Below are positions 1 to 16,654 of a stretch of 64,000 bases of DNA, one piece after another (within the stretch, counting starts at the first letter, position 1; the number at the start of each line of letters is the position of its first letter). The stretch is from Certhia americana (lineage: Eukaryota > Chordata > Aves > Passeriformes > Certhiidae): assembly GCA_018697195.1 (NCBI GenBank), contig CM031858.1, forward strand, positions 132,321,241-132,385,240, read 5' to 3'. The notes below the pieces were generated by a model. The model did no database searches. It was not told the origin of the DNA and was given only the letters and a program-made list of their open reading frames with translations. The translations under genes and the position numbers were made by a program.

Positions 1-3000
1 GTCAAATCCTAATTTTTCCTGAAGTCACTGAAGAGTTTTGCTGTCTGTTTCAGCAAGGACTTCATCTGTGTCGTGACAGCACTTGAATATTTTCATGAAA
101 GCTTTCTTTAGTGCTGAATTCCCTATTTATATTTATTGTCTTTCCACTAACCTCAGTCTCACAGAGAACTGTTGACTGAAGTTGCCTTCTCTCACCACAA
201 AGCTACATGAGGGATTACTTAAATTGTGAAGCAAGTGGGCAAAGCTCAGCTTTTTTTGTCCCTGAGTGCCAAGTGGTTGGTGGAGGCACATATCAGACTA
301 TCAGAGTCCAGGCTGTCCTCTGCGTTCACAGCTACTGTCCTGGAGGGAAGAAAAAAGTTGTTCTCACTAAGGTAGTGGATGGACTCAACCTATCTTAACC
401 CTAGCTTTAGCACCAAATATTTTTTTTATTGGATTGGAGTGTTGTCTTTGCATCTGGTTTTCCGAGGGGTAAGGAGTAGGCTGCTGCTGTGGGAAAAGGG
501 CAGCTTGCCCAAAGGTTGCCACCAGTGGGTGGTGAAGGGTGCAGAGGGTCTGCCTGTTTGGGAGAAGGGAAGGCGAGGGACAGGGAGCCTAATTCTAGTC
601 CCAACAGCTGCTACAGCTGGGAATGTGTAGGATTTATGAGCAAGTGGGGCCCCTGAATGCACAGAGCAACCCTGCATGGCATGTGCGGAGTCCAACGTTC
701 ACACACACACATGTTAATAACACCCTCCTTTGGAGGTACTGGACCAAATAAATAATTCTTTTCTGAAGTTCTGGATGGAAATATGGGAGTGCTACTCAAC
801 TGGTGCAGAAATGCAGCTGTAGGAGCTTGTAAGCCCTCAGCCTGAGTACAACATCTCTTTTGCTGATACAGGCTCTTGAGAATGCAGTGAAAATGTATGG
901 CACGGGAAGAGCTGAGAAAAGTGCCTGTGTCGCAGGTGGAGCCAAGTCAGTGATGGCAAGACAGCAAAAGTTGAGTGATGCTGTATAAAACAGACCTGGC
1001 AAAATATTCCTTCAGAATGCTGAATACACTGATATTGAAATTCTTGTAAAAATTTAAAGAAATGTGCTGTGAGGAGGAGCAGTTGAAAGAAGCAGAGAAT
1101 AAAAAAATTGTAGTGTTTTTATGTTAAGGCAGCTAAGGCAGCTACACAATAAAAGATTCCAAAAAGCTTCATATACTATTTTACTAATTACTTTGAGTGT
1201 TTTGTAATTAATATTTACTATGGTTTTTTAGTGGCTTAGGAGATCTCATACTTGGTGATTTCCTTTCTGCAGCTGAATCTGTGGTCTGGGTGTCACATGC
1301 AGCACTGATGCTGATGGGAGCCAGAGCTTCCCTTCAGCTCCCTGACAAGAGCTTCCACAAAGTCTTCAGATATGATTAGGAAAAGGAACCTTAGGAGGAA
1401 CAAGTTGTGACTTGCAGATAAGCAGCCTCTAAGCTGCAGAGTGATGCCTAAATAGGCACAACTCCTCAGTATTAATAGTAGGCCATTGTGTTGCACTGAA
1501 GGTACCCTCAGCTGAAGTGCAGATGTGTCTGTGCACAATGACATTTGCAAAGATGGCCTCAGTTTTGAGCTGGAAAATGCCCAGTCAGGTCAACCAAAGT
1601 GTTATTTTGAGTTTAGCAAAACGGAGCTAATGCTACCAAATGTAAGTTATCTCTATTTTTCTGATTAATTTAGTCAAAGATGCTAGAAATAATACAACAA
1701 ATTGAAACATTTCATTTCAAAGCTATAAAAAAACACTTTTTTGCATTACTGCTCACAAAAACAATTGCCAAAAGTTTTGTTTCAGCTCTGCTCAAAACAG
1801 TTTCTCTCATTACCTCTCCTCAACTTCTTGGAACAGTTAAGAAACAAAACATGAGTTATTCTACAGCTGTAATCACCAGAGATGTTATAGAGCATATTTT
1901 GACTCCTTCAGCAATAGGTTTGCCTGATGCCTTGTTCGCCTCCACAATATATAACTTAATCCATCTGGATAGGAATAGCCTCGATGGATTCTTAAAAATT
2001 CTGGCACTGACAAGTTTGTTATTGAATGGGAAGCATTAATTGTATTTGGATTATCTTCCAGAGTAATTGAAGCACTGCTTGTTTCCAGACAGATGTCAAA
2101 CTCAAAAGGCCTGCTCTTCCAGCTGCTCTTGGTATAGCTCACAATATCAAGAAGAGAACAAAAAAATTGAAGGGCCCTGGAATTTCAGATATTCCAGGGT
2201 TGGGTTTTTTTTTTTTTTTTTAGTGACAGTCCTTCATGTTATCATCTTTGGAGCTGAAAACCAATCTTTGGATTTCTCAAAGTAATGGAAAAAAAATCCT
2301 AAAGAGCTGGATCTCCTTAGTCAGTGTGCACAGAAGAGTAGATCCATGCTACACCCATCTGGACTGCGCAGCACAGGTGTTGTAGCTGTTGTGGAGTTAG
2401 AATTGCTGAAGGCTTATTCATTATCAACCATAATGGGAGGAATTTTAGAAAAATACTGGAGTTCTTAACCCAAAAGTATGGCCTTGTAGGATGAAGGGAA
2501 TGATATCTGTAATATTCCTCTGGGAGGTGCATTAAGCAAGCCTTCAGGTTTTGAATCCTTGAGTGATCTGGATATTAACATGATAAATATTTGAAGCAGC
2601 AAGTGAGGGTACTTACTGACAATCTTAGGTCCTATGTAGGAAAAAATGTAGAATAACATCAATTCCAAATTTTTCTTGTCTTGAAAATATAAGCCAAACT
2701 GGAACTGGCTGCAGAAGCAGACACTTAGTTATAGATGAAGTCACCTAAAAGCGAGCAGGGTCCCAGTTACTTCGGAACACCATCCAACCATAGTTAATAT
2801 TTCCTCCTGAATAATTATGCTGTATCTGTGGAAAATAGTCTGGAGATGAATGAAGCATGGGTTCACAAAAGTGGGTGAGTGGGATGCCAGCACCATTTCC
2901 ATCCCCTTTGGTAAGCAAGTTCTTCTGGTCAGTGTGGAGGCAGAACCCAGCTGTCCCTGGGCTTGCCTCCTAGGAGAAATCAGGAAAAAGTGTGAAGCCA

Positions 3001-4688
3001 CCTACATGCAAGATTTACCCTGTAACTTAAAATCCAGTTTACATAGGTGGCACTTCAGCGTATTTCTCTCCTCTCAACTGCTGTAACAGACTGACTGCTG
3101 AGATGCATTTACTGAGCCACCAGACCAAAGACGTGGTTCAGACACCATTCTCCACTGTTAGCTGTGAGTCTGCTGCAGCAGTCTGCCTTCTGATTTTTCC
3201 CTCCCTTAAGGACGTTCATGGAAACAACCCTTTCCTCTGCCCATTTCATCATTTCCGCTGTTTCTAGGCATAGGCTTCAACCTTAAACTTCTGAGCTTGT
3301 TCATGAGCCTGCTTCCTTTAGCAATTTTGTGATGATGATTGAAAACAGGAGTGTTTCTACTCACTGAGCAGCAAATCCATCTCCAAAGGCATAGTAAAAA
3401 AAACAGAGGGGACTTTTTTCATGTGAATGTGACACCTGTCACAATCAATCATATTATTTCTTTCTTCAAATAAGCAACAGAATATTTAAATGAATCTTGC
3501 AGTCCAGAGACACGATGATATTGATTGTGGATGTTAAATTGAATCTAATGGCACTGTTTGAAAATATCATTCTATCTAGCAAGACCTGTAAAACTCCCTG
3601 AAAGACAGACAGAAGATAGCCATCTTTAAACCCTTAGTATGATGTCCAGCAAGGAAATTTCAAATCCAAAAAAAAATTAAACTGGTCACCAATTCTCCAA
3701 GTGTAAAATAAAGAAGCATCAAACCCTGTTATAGCTGTTGCCTTTTTCTTCATTGTCATATTTTGGAAATAACTTCTATTCTGAATGGCTTAGCTTGTCA
3801 TGCTACTGTAGTATCCATGGTGGGATTTCTGAAATACATTTTTTTTAAAACCATGCAACCAGCTTGATGCCTGCTTATTTGCCTTCCCTTCTCAAGCTAG
3901 TCATAGTCATCCTCAACTTCTTCAAAAATAAGGGCACAGAAGATTTATCTTCCAGGTTTGCCCATAGCTTTTCTAGATAATAGTTTATCTGGTCAAAACC
4001 ATATAATGACACTTGATTTACTGTATTCTTTCTCTCTAGGGTAGGTCACTTGCATTCCTTTTGCTAGGACCTTAAACAACCTCTACCCATTTCAGCCAGC
4101 AAAACACAGATCCCTTAATGTCTTCTCCAGAAACAAAATGCTCAAATAATCTTTAGTATTTTGTTTAGAAATGGTTTAGAAAACTGTCCTTGTGTGAATG
4201 GGGGTTTTGTTGCCAGAAGCAGATGGATATATCCTGACATAGAACATTCACCTGTAAGGTAGCTTCTAGTCTCCATTTTAAATGAAGTAAGTTAAAGACT
4301 AAAATATTTTAGCTAAATAGAATTTCTGTATGATAAGGCTTACCAAGAGCTACTGACTTTTTTCTAGAAGGGGTTTCAATGCCTTTGCAGTGTACAATGA
4401 GTTGACCTGCTGTAGAGTTCTACTCTTGACCAATTCTCAAAAGATACTGCTTAAACTTTCTGTGGCAGAGTTAGAGCTTCTCAGAAGTCCAAAAGACCAG
4501 AGGAGAGGGCTAATTCGCCAAAGACTCAACTGTGGGAGAACATTCATGATTTAAAAAATCCTTTAAACTATTGTAAGATTTCAGGCAGGATGATTTTTGT
4601 CAGAGAAATGTGGAAGTCCTTGTCCTTTCTACTCAGTTGAGTTACTGTCATAGTTGATCAGTAACTATTGTATCTTCTCTGATTTCAG
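1..4688 (+). other. VPS13B: Intron upstream of the last VPS13B exon (partial)
   Basis: No second VPS13B exon could be supported here, so this is read as part of the gene's last intron, cut by the window edge. It contains AT-rich single-copy-looking DNA, a short perfect hairpin followed by a T run near 2175-2221, and several chance ORFs of up to 119 codons without splice context. A pyrimidine-rich acceptor-like site near 1272 is followed by about 34 open codons in one frame but has no usable donor. The 3' end is a good acceptor, gatttcag, directly before position 4689. Confidence 0.6.
2175..2221 (+). repeat. Perfect 9-bp hairpin followed by a T17 run
   Basis: The sequence CCCTGGAAT at 2175-2183 is followed by a 7-nt loop and its exact reverse complement ATTCCAGGG at 2191-2199. 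Five bases later a run of 17 T begins (2205-2221). No gene is attached to it. Confidence 0.6.
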
Positions 4689-4934
4689 GCTGAGGGAGCC
4701 AGAGAGAGACTGTCGGAACAGCAGTACAACCGGCTGGTGGAGTACATCACAAAGACATCCTGTCACCTTGCCCCCAGCACCACCACAGCACCAGCCCCAC
4801 AAACCATGGCTACTGAACAGCCCCTGACTATAACAAAAACCTATCAGTATGTAGTTGATCCAAATTTTGCCCAAGTATTCATTAGCAAATTCACCATGGT
4901 GAAAAATAAAGCCTTGAGGAAAGGATTTAATTAA
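4689..4934 (+). CDS. VPS13B: VPS13B, terminal coding exon (C-terminal 81 residues)
   Basis: VPS13B (COH1) is a very large VPS13-family bridge-like lipid-transfer protein of the Golgi; in humans its loss causes Cohen syndrome. Seen here: an acceptor (gatttcag) at 4688, then 81 codons in phase 0 starting AEGARERLSEQQYNRLVEYI and ending in TAA at 4932-4934. A Pro/Thr/Ala-rich stretch is followed by YQYVVDPNFAQVFISKF and a basic end, KNKALRKGF. The assignment rests on recalled similarity of this basic C-terminus to VPS13B and on the neighbours: COX6C in convergent orientation followed by RGS22, the order found in human 8q22.2. Only this exon lies in the window, so domains of the remaining roughly 4,000 residues cannot be judged. 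No frameshift or internal stop is seen. A different gene with a similar tail is possible but unlikely given the synteny. Confidence 0.78.
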   Translation, partial: AEGARERLSEQQYNRLVEYITKTSCHLAPSTTTAPAPQTMATEQPLTITKTYQYVVDPNFAQVFISKFTMVKNKALRKGFN

Positions 4935-6685
4935 TAGTTATTTCTGGTGTGTGTAGTGATGTCATACCAGTCTGAAAGCAATGCTTTCTCTGCAGTAACC
5001 TACATCAAGTAGAGATGCATATACTTTTTGAGGAGGTAGATAACAAAGCCAAATAGCTTTTCTAATCTTGACAACATTCCTGCTCCCTAGCCAAAATACC
5101 AGTGCTGGAAGGAAAGTGTTCTGGCAAATGAATAAAGTGAGAAGGAACAGCCTTGGACTACAGCTTAATCAAAATCCTTTTTCTTTTTGATAACCAAAAA
5201 TTAGAGAATGGGGAAAAATGACGTGCATACGGACGTTTTTGCCACACACAGAAAAGTGTATCAATACCTCTATATCATATTTTAGGGTCTGCCAGTTTCT
5301 GTTATAAACCAGGTTTATAACTCAGCTGTAAAAACTTGCTTAAGGCTGAGCTTTCCCCCCACACCCACACTCCCCCAACATGTGCGTCCTGAGGCAAAAC
5401 ATTTTCCCCCACTAAATCTGAAAAACCCAGTGTGGCTGTTTTAAGTTACTAGTGACAGCTGGGTTTTAGCACCACTTTAACCTTAAAATAGCTTCCTTTA
5501 TTTGACTGAAGTTTTGCAGGACATTAGTCCATAATGTAAACTAGTGCCTTTGTGTGGTTTGGAGAACAAAACATGAACTACAACATGACTTTATTTTTAA
5601 AACTGTCTGTATACAGAAACTTTATTTTATCCACCATCAAATTTTCAGAGGTATTTTCGAAGTATGTATGACTGTGCATTGTCTGTTCATTAGCTGGAAG
5701 CCAGTAACATGCAGTTCAAAAACTTAAGACAGAGCTGTCTCCTTAAAATCTCCAAGTTCAGTGTAACCCAGATGTGCAGGTGCTAAGTACACCTTGTGGG
5801 GTCTTGTTTATTTCTGATCTGCTACCACTACATTGTATGTGCTCCCTTCAGCCCTAATTCATTTTATGTTTATCATCTTCAAACTGATAAAACCAAGAAT
5901 ATTTAGAAACATGACCTTTCAAATAAGTACTAAGCAAAGTGAGATTTTTTTAAAAGTTGGTTGAAAACTATGGACCCACAGGCACCAATTTCATTAACAG
6001 TTAATGAGGCCATCACAATACACTTAAGAATATATGTTAAACACCTGTATTTCTTGTACTAGACAAGAAATCAGTCTCTGGGCACAGTTAGATGACTTTA
6101 TAAACCAAATCTGGCTATGGCAGTTTCATTTTAAAACCAAAAGTTTACTTGGTTTCCAACTATGCATATTAACTTTTCTCTCCTTTTCTATATGCTTACC
6201 AAAATTAATTTTGTCTGGAGATTCCTGAACACAGCTGGAATTGGAGTTAAAAACTGGAATAAAATCTGATCACCATTTGGAGCATATGCTTTATAGTTAA
6301 TAACTTCTATGCATACTTGATATGACCAAATGCACAGTAAATAAGAATGTAGTAATTGCACTGTTTTTCTCTGGAGTTCTGTTTTGTTAAAAGGTATTTC
6401 TAAAAGGTCTGTGTCTCTCATCTATTGAGAATAAAGGAGGCTGGGATCTGCATTGTCCTTTTCTGACTGTGAAATAAGCCCATCCATTATCAACATTTCA
6501 TTCAAGGATTTAGTAACTTAGTCATTGTTTAAATAACACTGTTTAAAAATGTGTATACACACATGTGCTTCATTCCTGAATATTTTATGGAAGTTGTTTA
6601 ATACTTCTGATTTTGCATATTGATGGATAAATTGTAATATAATTAAATTGTTTAAAGATAATAAAGCTATTCCTGTAATACTTGT
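4935..6685 (+). other. VPS13B: Probable VPS13B 3' untranslated region
   Basis: AT-rich non-coding sequence directly after the VPS13B stop. Several AATAAA motifs lie on the plus strand, the first at 5131-5136. The one at 6660-6665 is followed after about 15-20 nt by a GT-rich stretch, a plausible major cleavage site. That would give a 3'UTR of about 1.75 kb. The exact end is an inference. Confidence 0.5.
6660..6665 (+). terminator. VPS13B: Candidate VPS13B polyadenylation signal
   Basis: An AATAAA hexamer followed by a U/GU-rich element (acttgtgagctg) about 20 nt downstream. Earlier hexamers at 5131 and near 6256 and 6428 are alternatives. Confidence 0.45.
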
Positions 6686-9514
6686 ACTTGTGAGCTGTTT
6701 ATTCACTCAGTTGCAAGGTGTAGGACAATGACAAGACTGATGTACAAGCTTCATGAAGGCCCCATTAGATCCCATTTGGTCACTGGACTTTGTAGTGTAC
6801 CAGAAGATGCAATAGATCATGACAATACTTTGGAAGTAAAAACTGGTGACTAGCTTGCCAAAAACGTGTGCTGAAAAGTTTTATGCTTTTGTGACTGACT
6901 GAATCAAAACAGCACTGTAGTCACTTTCAATTAGACTAATCTGTTCCTTATTTATGGAGTACACAGACAAGCCAAGGGGATGCAAACACACCTGTAAAAA
7001 ATGAGGAACAGCAGTTCCACTTCTAAAATGTTGCAGATTTCAGCCATTGTTTTAAGATACATTTGTGTTTTTCCTGAATTACAGTCTCCTGGAATAAACA
7101 CTTGCTTAAATTACACTTTTCTTCAGTAAACTGAGCTGCATCTTTACTGCATTATGCAGGTTCTTTCTCCCCCTTCTGACCACATGAATGGAAACGAGTG
7201 GGGACGGCACATAAATCATCATCTCCTACATATGAGCTGTGTGGACTATGAAAACAAAGTTGTCCAAAGAGCAGCTGCCTGTACTTAGCTGCTAAAGGAG
7301 TGCAATGTGTACTCTTAAAACATGCCTACTCTCATAACGCTCTTTGGACCGGGAGAGCTCACAGCTTCAAATCTATCTTTTTAGTTTGCTTCCAGAACAA
7401 TCAATCACTCCTCAAACACTCGAGAATAAAGTAAGCTAGCCAAAAAATGTGAAGGCAGAGTCAGGCAAGACCTTTCCCAAAGCAGTTCAGGTCAATTCCT
7501 TTTTATATATCATTTCATACATAAATATAGCAAAAACCTTGAGACACTTGGGATAGTCTCCAAGAGCAGCCAAGCATGTTTTTCAGCTCTGCATCTTCTA
7601 GAAACAGAATGTCAGACCCTGTAACAAGCAACTGATTAGGGTCTAACTCACAGGTTACTCTTATGTCCCACTCCAATTCTTTGTATGACAGAATTAGCTG
7701 AACTCTTCCTGGCAAAGGAAAAAAAAAAAAGAAAGAAAATAGAAAGGAAGACTGGTGGGTGGGTTGGTGCTGATTTCAGCAAAGCAGTTTAGGTATCCAT
7801 CTTTACACTCCCTTCCTATGCCAGAGGAAAGCAAGCTGTAGATTGGTTGGCATTGCCTGCTTATGGGAAGTATTTGCCTTTCACCCAGTATGAAACCAGA
7901 CTGCATCCAGAAAGCAACCAGAACTGCAGCCTACAGACTCTCAAAGCACAGCCACAGAGGTCAGAACGCACCTTTCTTTGTTAAATACATTTAGCCAGAG
8001 ACCTCCCTGAGCTCCCTGTATCTGTCAAAAATTGCCTTCAGTCACAAAACTCTTGATTTCTTTAAATCACATGAGCTGGTAGCTGAAGGAACACAGACTA
8101 CAATAACTGCTGCTGGCTACAACAGTTTAGAAGAACAGAAAGAATTTAACAGTAAATTCATTCATAGCAACTGTGAAGAATACAGGGCCCAGACTGACAA
8201 GGGAAGGCATGTCTATTAGGCTGCACACCTGGCAGTAGCAAGATTTTTTGCCTCTGAAGCTGTCAGTAAGACTGAAGACCCCTGCAGACAGGCCTGAGAA
8301 AATGTTAGTCAGTACTTAATGGCATACACTGTTTATACTGTACATTGGGAAGATAAATGAGTATCATTTGCTATTGTTAAGCTCTGGTTTACATTTATAG
8401 GAGCTGGGGTATTTTGATTACTAGATGATTTCCCCTGCATCACTGATGTCTGATTCTTTCTTTACTTAAAGGAAGCACTGTCTGCATGGGAAGTTTAAAG
8501 AAAATCCCATGCTGCTCTATAAAATGTTCTGGATCACATACCTACTTATGTACTTTCATTAGTCCAAATGTTGTTCAAGGATACCTATTAAGTGTTAAGT
8601 AGTGAATGATCCATGTAAAATAATAAGGGTTACTCCAAACAGGATTTGAACCGAAGTCCCTCAAACAAAACACAGATGGCCAAATTTGTCATGCTGCTTC
8701 ATACAACAACTTCCTTCCTTTTGCCTGCTCTCCTAAGTATCCACATTCAGCAAACAAAAGGTGTAGTCGTGGTACCTTCTTCATCCTGAGCAATAGGCAA
8801 TGACAAAGCCTGTTCTCACTGACAGGTTATCATGGCCCAAGACAGAGCATTGTGTGTCAGACTGCACAGAATGTAGCAGAGATCCAAACTAGGCTTAGCT
8901 GACTACTTCCAGATATTAAAAAGATGATACATGTCTAAAAGCAGCATGCCAAGACTTTTACTACCATAATACAACATTTACTTTGTCTGCCTGTACCCTT
9001 TCCTCTTGTATATCAATTATATGGGAACTTGCCAGCAGTTTGGAGTCATTTTCCAATTAGAGTAACTAATGTAACGTGTAAGAATGGGCATTTGCAGAGT
9101 CTGTAAATCTTGCTGTAAACAGTTTGATGATGTAAAGAAGACAATACAGTGATGATAGCAGAAAAAGACAAAAAGGTTGGCTGGTGTATTTACAGAATTT
9201 CTAGCCAAATTCTTTCCTCTCAAGGTCAGCTCACCTTGTGAAGCCAGAGGTAACACAGGCACCTCCAGAAATCCATCCTCTCCCTTCCCGCAACATCTGT
9301 CCTCTTGCACATTCCCATAAGCAGCTGGGACAAACTAGCTGTCACAGCTTAGGGATATACTGTGCTATCAAATGTGCAATTTGGCCAAAACAGAGATGCA
9401 AATAATTCCTGAGACAGACTTAGTCATCTTGGGCAAGTTCTGAAGACTTTCCACCACTCTTTCCACCCAGCACCTGAGCCTTTTTCTACATTAATGAAGA
9501 CAACTAAATGTCAC
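6686..9514. other. Intergenic DNA between convergent VPS13B and COX6C
   Basis: About 2.8 kb separate the inferred 3' ends of the two converging genes. I recognise no repeat in it. One minus-strand segment (7515-7708) has a strong splice acceptor and an open frame; it is listed separately as a candidate exon. A B-box-like motif near 8650 does not fold as a tRNA. Confidence 0.55.
7515..7708 (-). other. Candidate unassigned terminal exon, minus strand
   Basis: On the minus strand a long pyrimidine tract ending in TTTGCCAG (acceptor at 7709-7710) is followed by an open frame that runs to TGA at 7515-7517. It starts with two bases of a split codon, then RVQLILSYKELEWDI, and has a protein-like composition with acidic stretches (FLEDAELK). 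I do not recognise it. No canonical AATAAA follows closely, and the pyrimidine tract could be the chance complement of an A-rich run. It may be a lost or lineage-specific exon, or coincidence. Confidence 0.25.
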
Positions 9515-9530
9515 TGACATAGGTATTTTA

Positions 9531-9536
9531 TTTATT
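9531..9536 (-). terminator. COX6C: COX6C polyadenylation signal
   Basis: On the minus strand, overlapping AATAAATAAA lies about 100 nt after the stop codon within the last exon. It is the only such signal in the exon. Confidence 0.75.
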
Positions 9537-9559
9537 GAGTTGCATTAGAGCATGCCATG

Positions 9560-9591
9560 CACTGAAGTGCATTGCACTTTGCGCTTCAGTG
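9560..9591 (-). promoter_or_regulatory. COX6C: Stem-loop in the COX6C 3'UTR
   Basis: CACTGAAG at 9560-9567 and CTTCAGTG at 9584-9591 are perfect inverted repeats. Extending inward gives an 11-bp stem with one mismatch and a 10-nt loop in the transcript. It occupies about a quarter of the very short 3'UTR. Any regulatory role is inference. Confidence 0.45.
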
Positions 9592-9635
9592 AACAAATAA
9601 GTTTCAGTCATCAAGTATCCTTGAACTGAAGGGAA

Positions 9636-15140
<5,505 letters not shown>

Positions 15141-15200
15141 CTCAGCCCGCACCAAGGTCCGTCAGCGCCGCCAGCCCCGCGCCGCCACTCCGCATGCGCG
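15141..15200 (-). other. COX6C: Proposed COX6C exon 1 (5'UTR; start approximate)
   Basis: In the minus strand, a GC-rich leader containing GACCTTGGTGCGG ends at a consensus donor CTGAG|GTGAGG (exon end 15141). The transcription start cannot be read from sequence; about 15200 is assumed from the position of the NRF-1-like site. The exon is non-coding, as in the mammalian gene. Confidence 0.5.
15191..15199. promoter_or_regulatory. COX6C: NRF-1-like binding site
   Basis: The palindromic CGCATGCGC is a near-match (one position) to the NRF-1 consensus YGCGCAYGCGCR. NRF-1 is a known activator of nuclear cytochrome oxidase subunit genes, and the site lies at the expected start of COX6C. Confidence 0.5.
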
Positions 15201-15274
15201 GCGCGCGCGGTACGGCGGGCGGCGAGGGTCAAACCCGGCCGGGGACCCTGAGCGCGTCTGGGAACAAAGCGCAG

Positions 15275-15905
15275 AACGGGTGAGGTTGGAAAAGGTCTCT
15301 GAGATCATCGAGCCCAGCCTGGGGCCGAACGGCACCACGGTAAACAGACCCTGGCACTGAGTGTCAAGCGCAGTCTTTCCTAAAACAGCCCTAGGCACGA
15401 CGACAACAGCATCTCTCTAGCCAGCACATTCCAATGTTTGTGTAATCATCTTTGCTGTGAAGAAATTCCTCCTAATGTCCAATCCCAACCATCCCTGGCA
15501 GAGTTTGGGGCGATGTCTCCTTGTGCTGTCACTTGTCTCCTGCGAGAAGAGCCCTACCCCCAGGCACAGCCTCCTGTCCGGGCTATGCAGGCAGCGATAA
15601 GGTGACGGCCGAGCCTCCTTTGCTCCAGGCTGAACACCCCCAGCTCCATCAGCTGCTCCGCACAGCACCGGGGCTGCTCCGGACCCTTCACCAGCTCCAT
15701 TGCCCTGCTCGGGCCTCGCTCCAGCTCCTCAATGTCCTCCCTGGACTGAGGGGCACAGAACTGCACACAGTGGCCTCACCAGAGCTGAGTACAGAGCGAC
15801 AGTCCCTGCCCTGATCCTGCTGGCCACATCGTTTCTGATGCAGACCAGGATCCCGCTTGTCTTCTTGGCCACCTGGGCACATGTTGGCTCGTGTTCAGGT
15901 CCCTT
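15275..15905 (-). mobile_element. CR1 LINE 3' fragment, inverted
   Basis: The stretch reads as the reverse complement of the 3' part of a CR1 non-LTR retrotransposon. Landmarks are ggttggaaaaggtctctgag at the 3' end, then gaagaaattcctcctaatgt, ctccaggctgaac, cccttcaccagctcc, and cttcttggccacctgggcac near the far end. These are standard blocks of avian CR1 3' ends. It is 5'-truncated and diverged and encodes nothing intact. A short CR1-like piece (gatcccttccaacccaaa) follows at 15917-15935. Confidence 0.88.
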
Positions 15906-16029
15906 CTGGCTTTAAGATCCCTTCCAACCCAAACTTTTTTCTTTTTTTTTAAATTCTATTAAGAGCCATGGGAGAAAACCAAGTCACTCACTTGAAAGAT
16001 GCCCAGGGTGACACTGCTGGGCCAAGAGA

Positions 16030-16350
16030 CTCAGGCCCCTATATACAGAGTTTGCCAGGAGTTATTGGCCAAGCCTGGAAAGAAATGAAGCCATTTGTAA
16101 TCCTTCCTAGATGTACCTTAGACAGATTTTGTACCTTGAAAATGAGGAACATGTGCTTTGCCCATGATTTCCACTTAATCACCACCTGCACATGGAATTG
16201 TCATTTGTATTCCTGGGGAGTCTCTGTGGGATTTACACTGAATGCTATAAATTCCTGGCTTGAAAAAACAAGTCCCTCCTGTGCAGTGAGGTATTCATTC
16301 AAGCCTTTTGCTCCCTTGCCAAAGCCAGCAGATCCTGACATCAAATGAGA
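16030..16350 (+). repeat. Unclassified LTR-like stretch between two CR1 relics
   Basis: A non-coding segment with a TATA-like tataaattcctggctt and no continuity with either neighbouring CR1. The arrangement suggests an old solo LTR, but I cannot assign a family and see no clean terminal repeats. A 126-codon ORF across it has no recognisable domain and is treated as chance. Confidence 0.25.
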
Positions 16351-16654
16351 GAGATGGACCTTTAAAACTGAAGAGGAGTTGCTTTTCCTATGATGGAATT
16401 AAGAACAAATAAGAGTCAGTAGAAAATTTCAGAGGGAAATCATACAGCTGTGGCTACAAGCTGGAAGAATGTTCTTTGCAACAGCAGTTCTAATAGATGC
16501 AATTTGGACAGCACTCTCTCAAACTGAAGAAAAGTTTGTTACAATAGTTGAGACCAAAATGAAGAATGTCTGTCTAAGAGTTTTTTTCCCATGTGGATTA
16601 ACACAAAAACCCCAAATGTTAATGATATCATGCAAAAAGAATGGCAAGATATAT

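Noticed and set aside
1272..1375. Acceptor-like site followed by about 34 open codons on the plus strand (possible VPS13B exon)
   Set aside because: No donor before the stop codon and no recognisable VPS13B similarity.
1680..2039. 119-codon plus-strand ORF
   Set aside because: No splice sites, no domain, AT-rich composition typical of chance.
8640..8670. GGTTCAAATCC, a tRNA B-box match on the minus strand
   Set aside because: The flanking bases do not pair as a T stem and no A box or acceptor stem is found.
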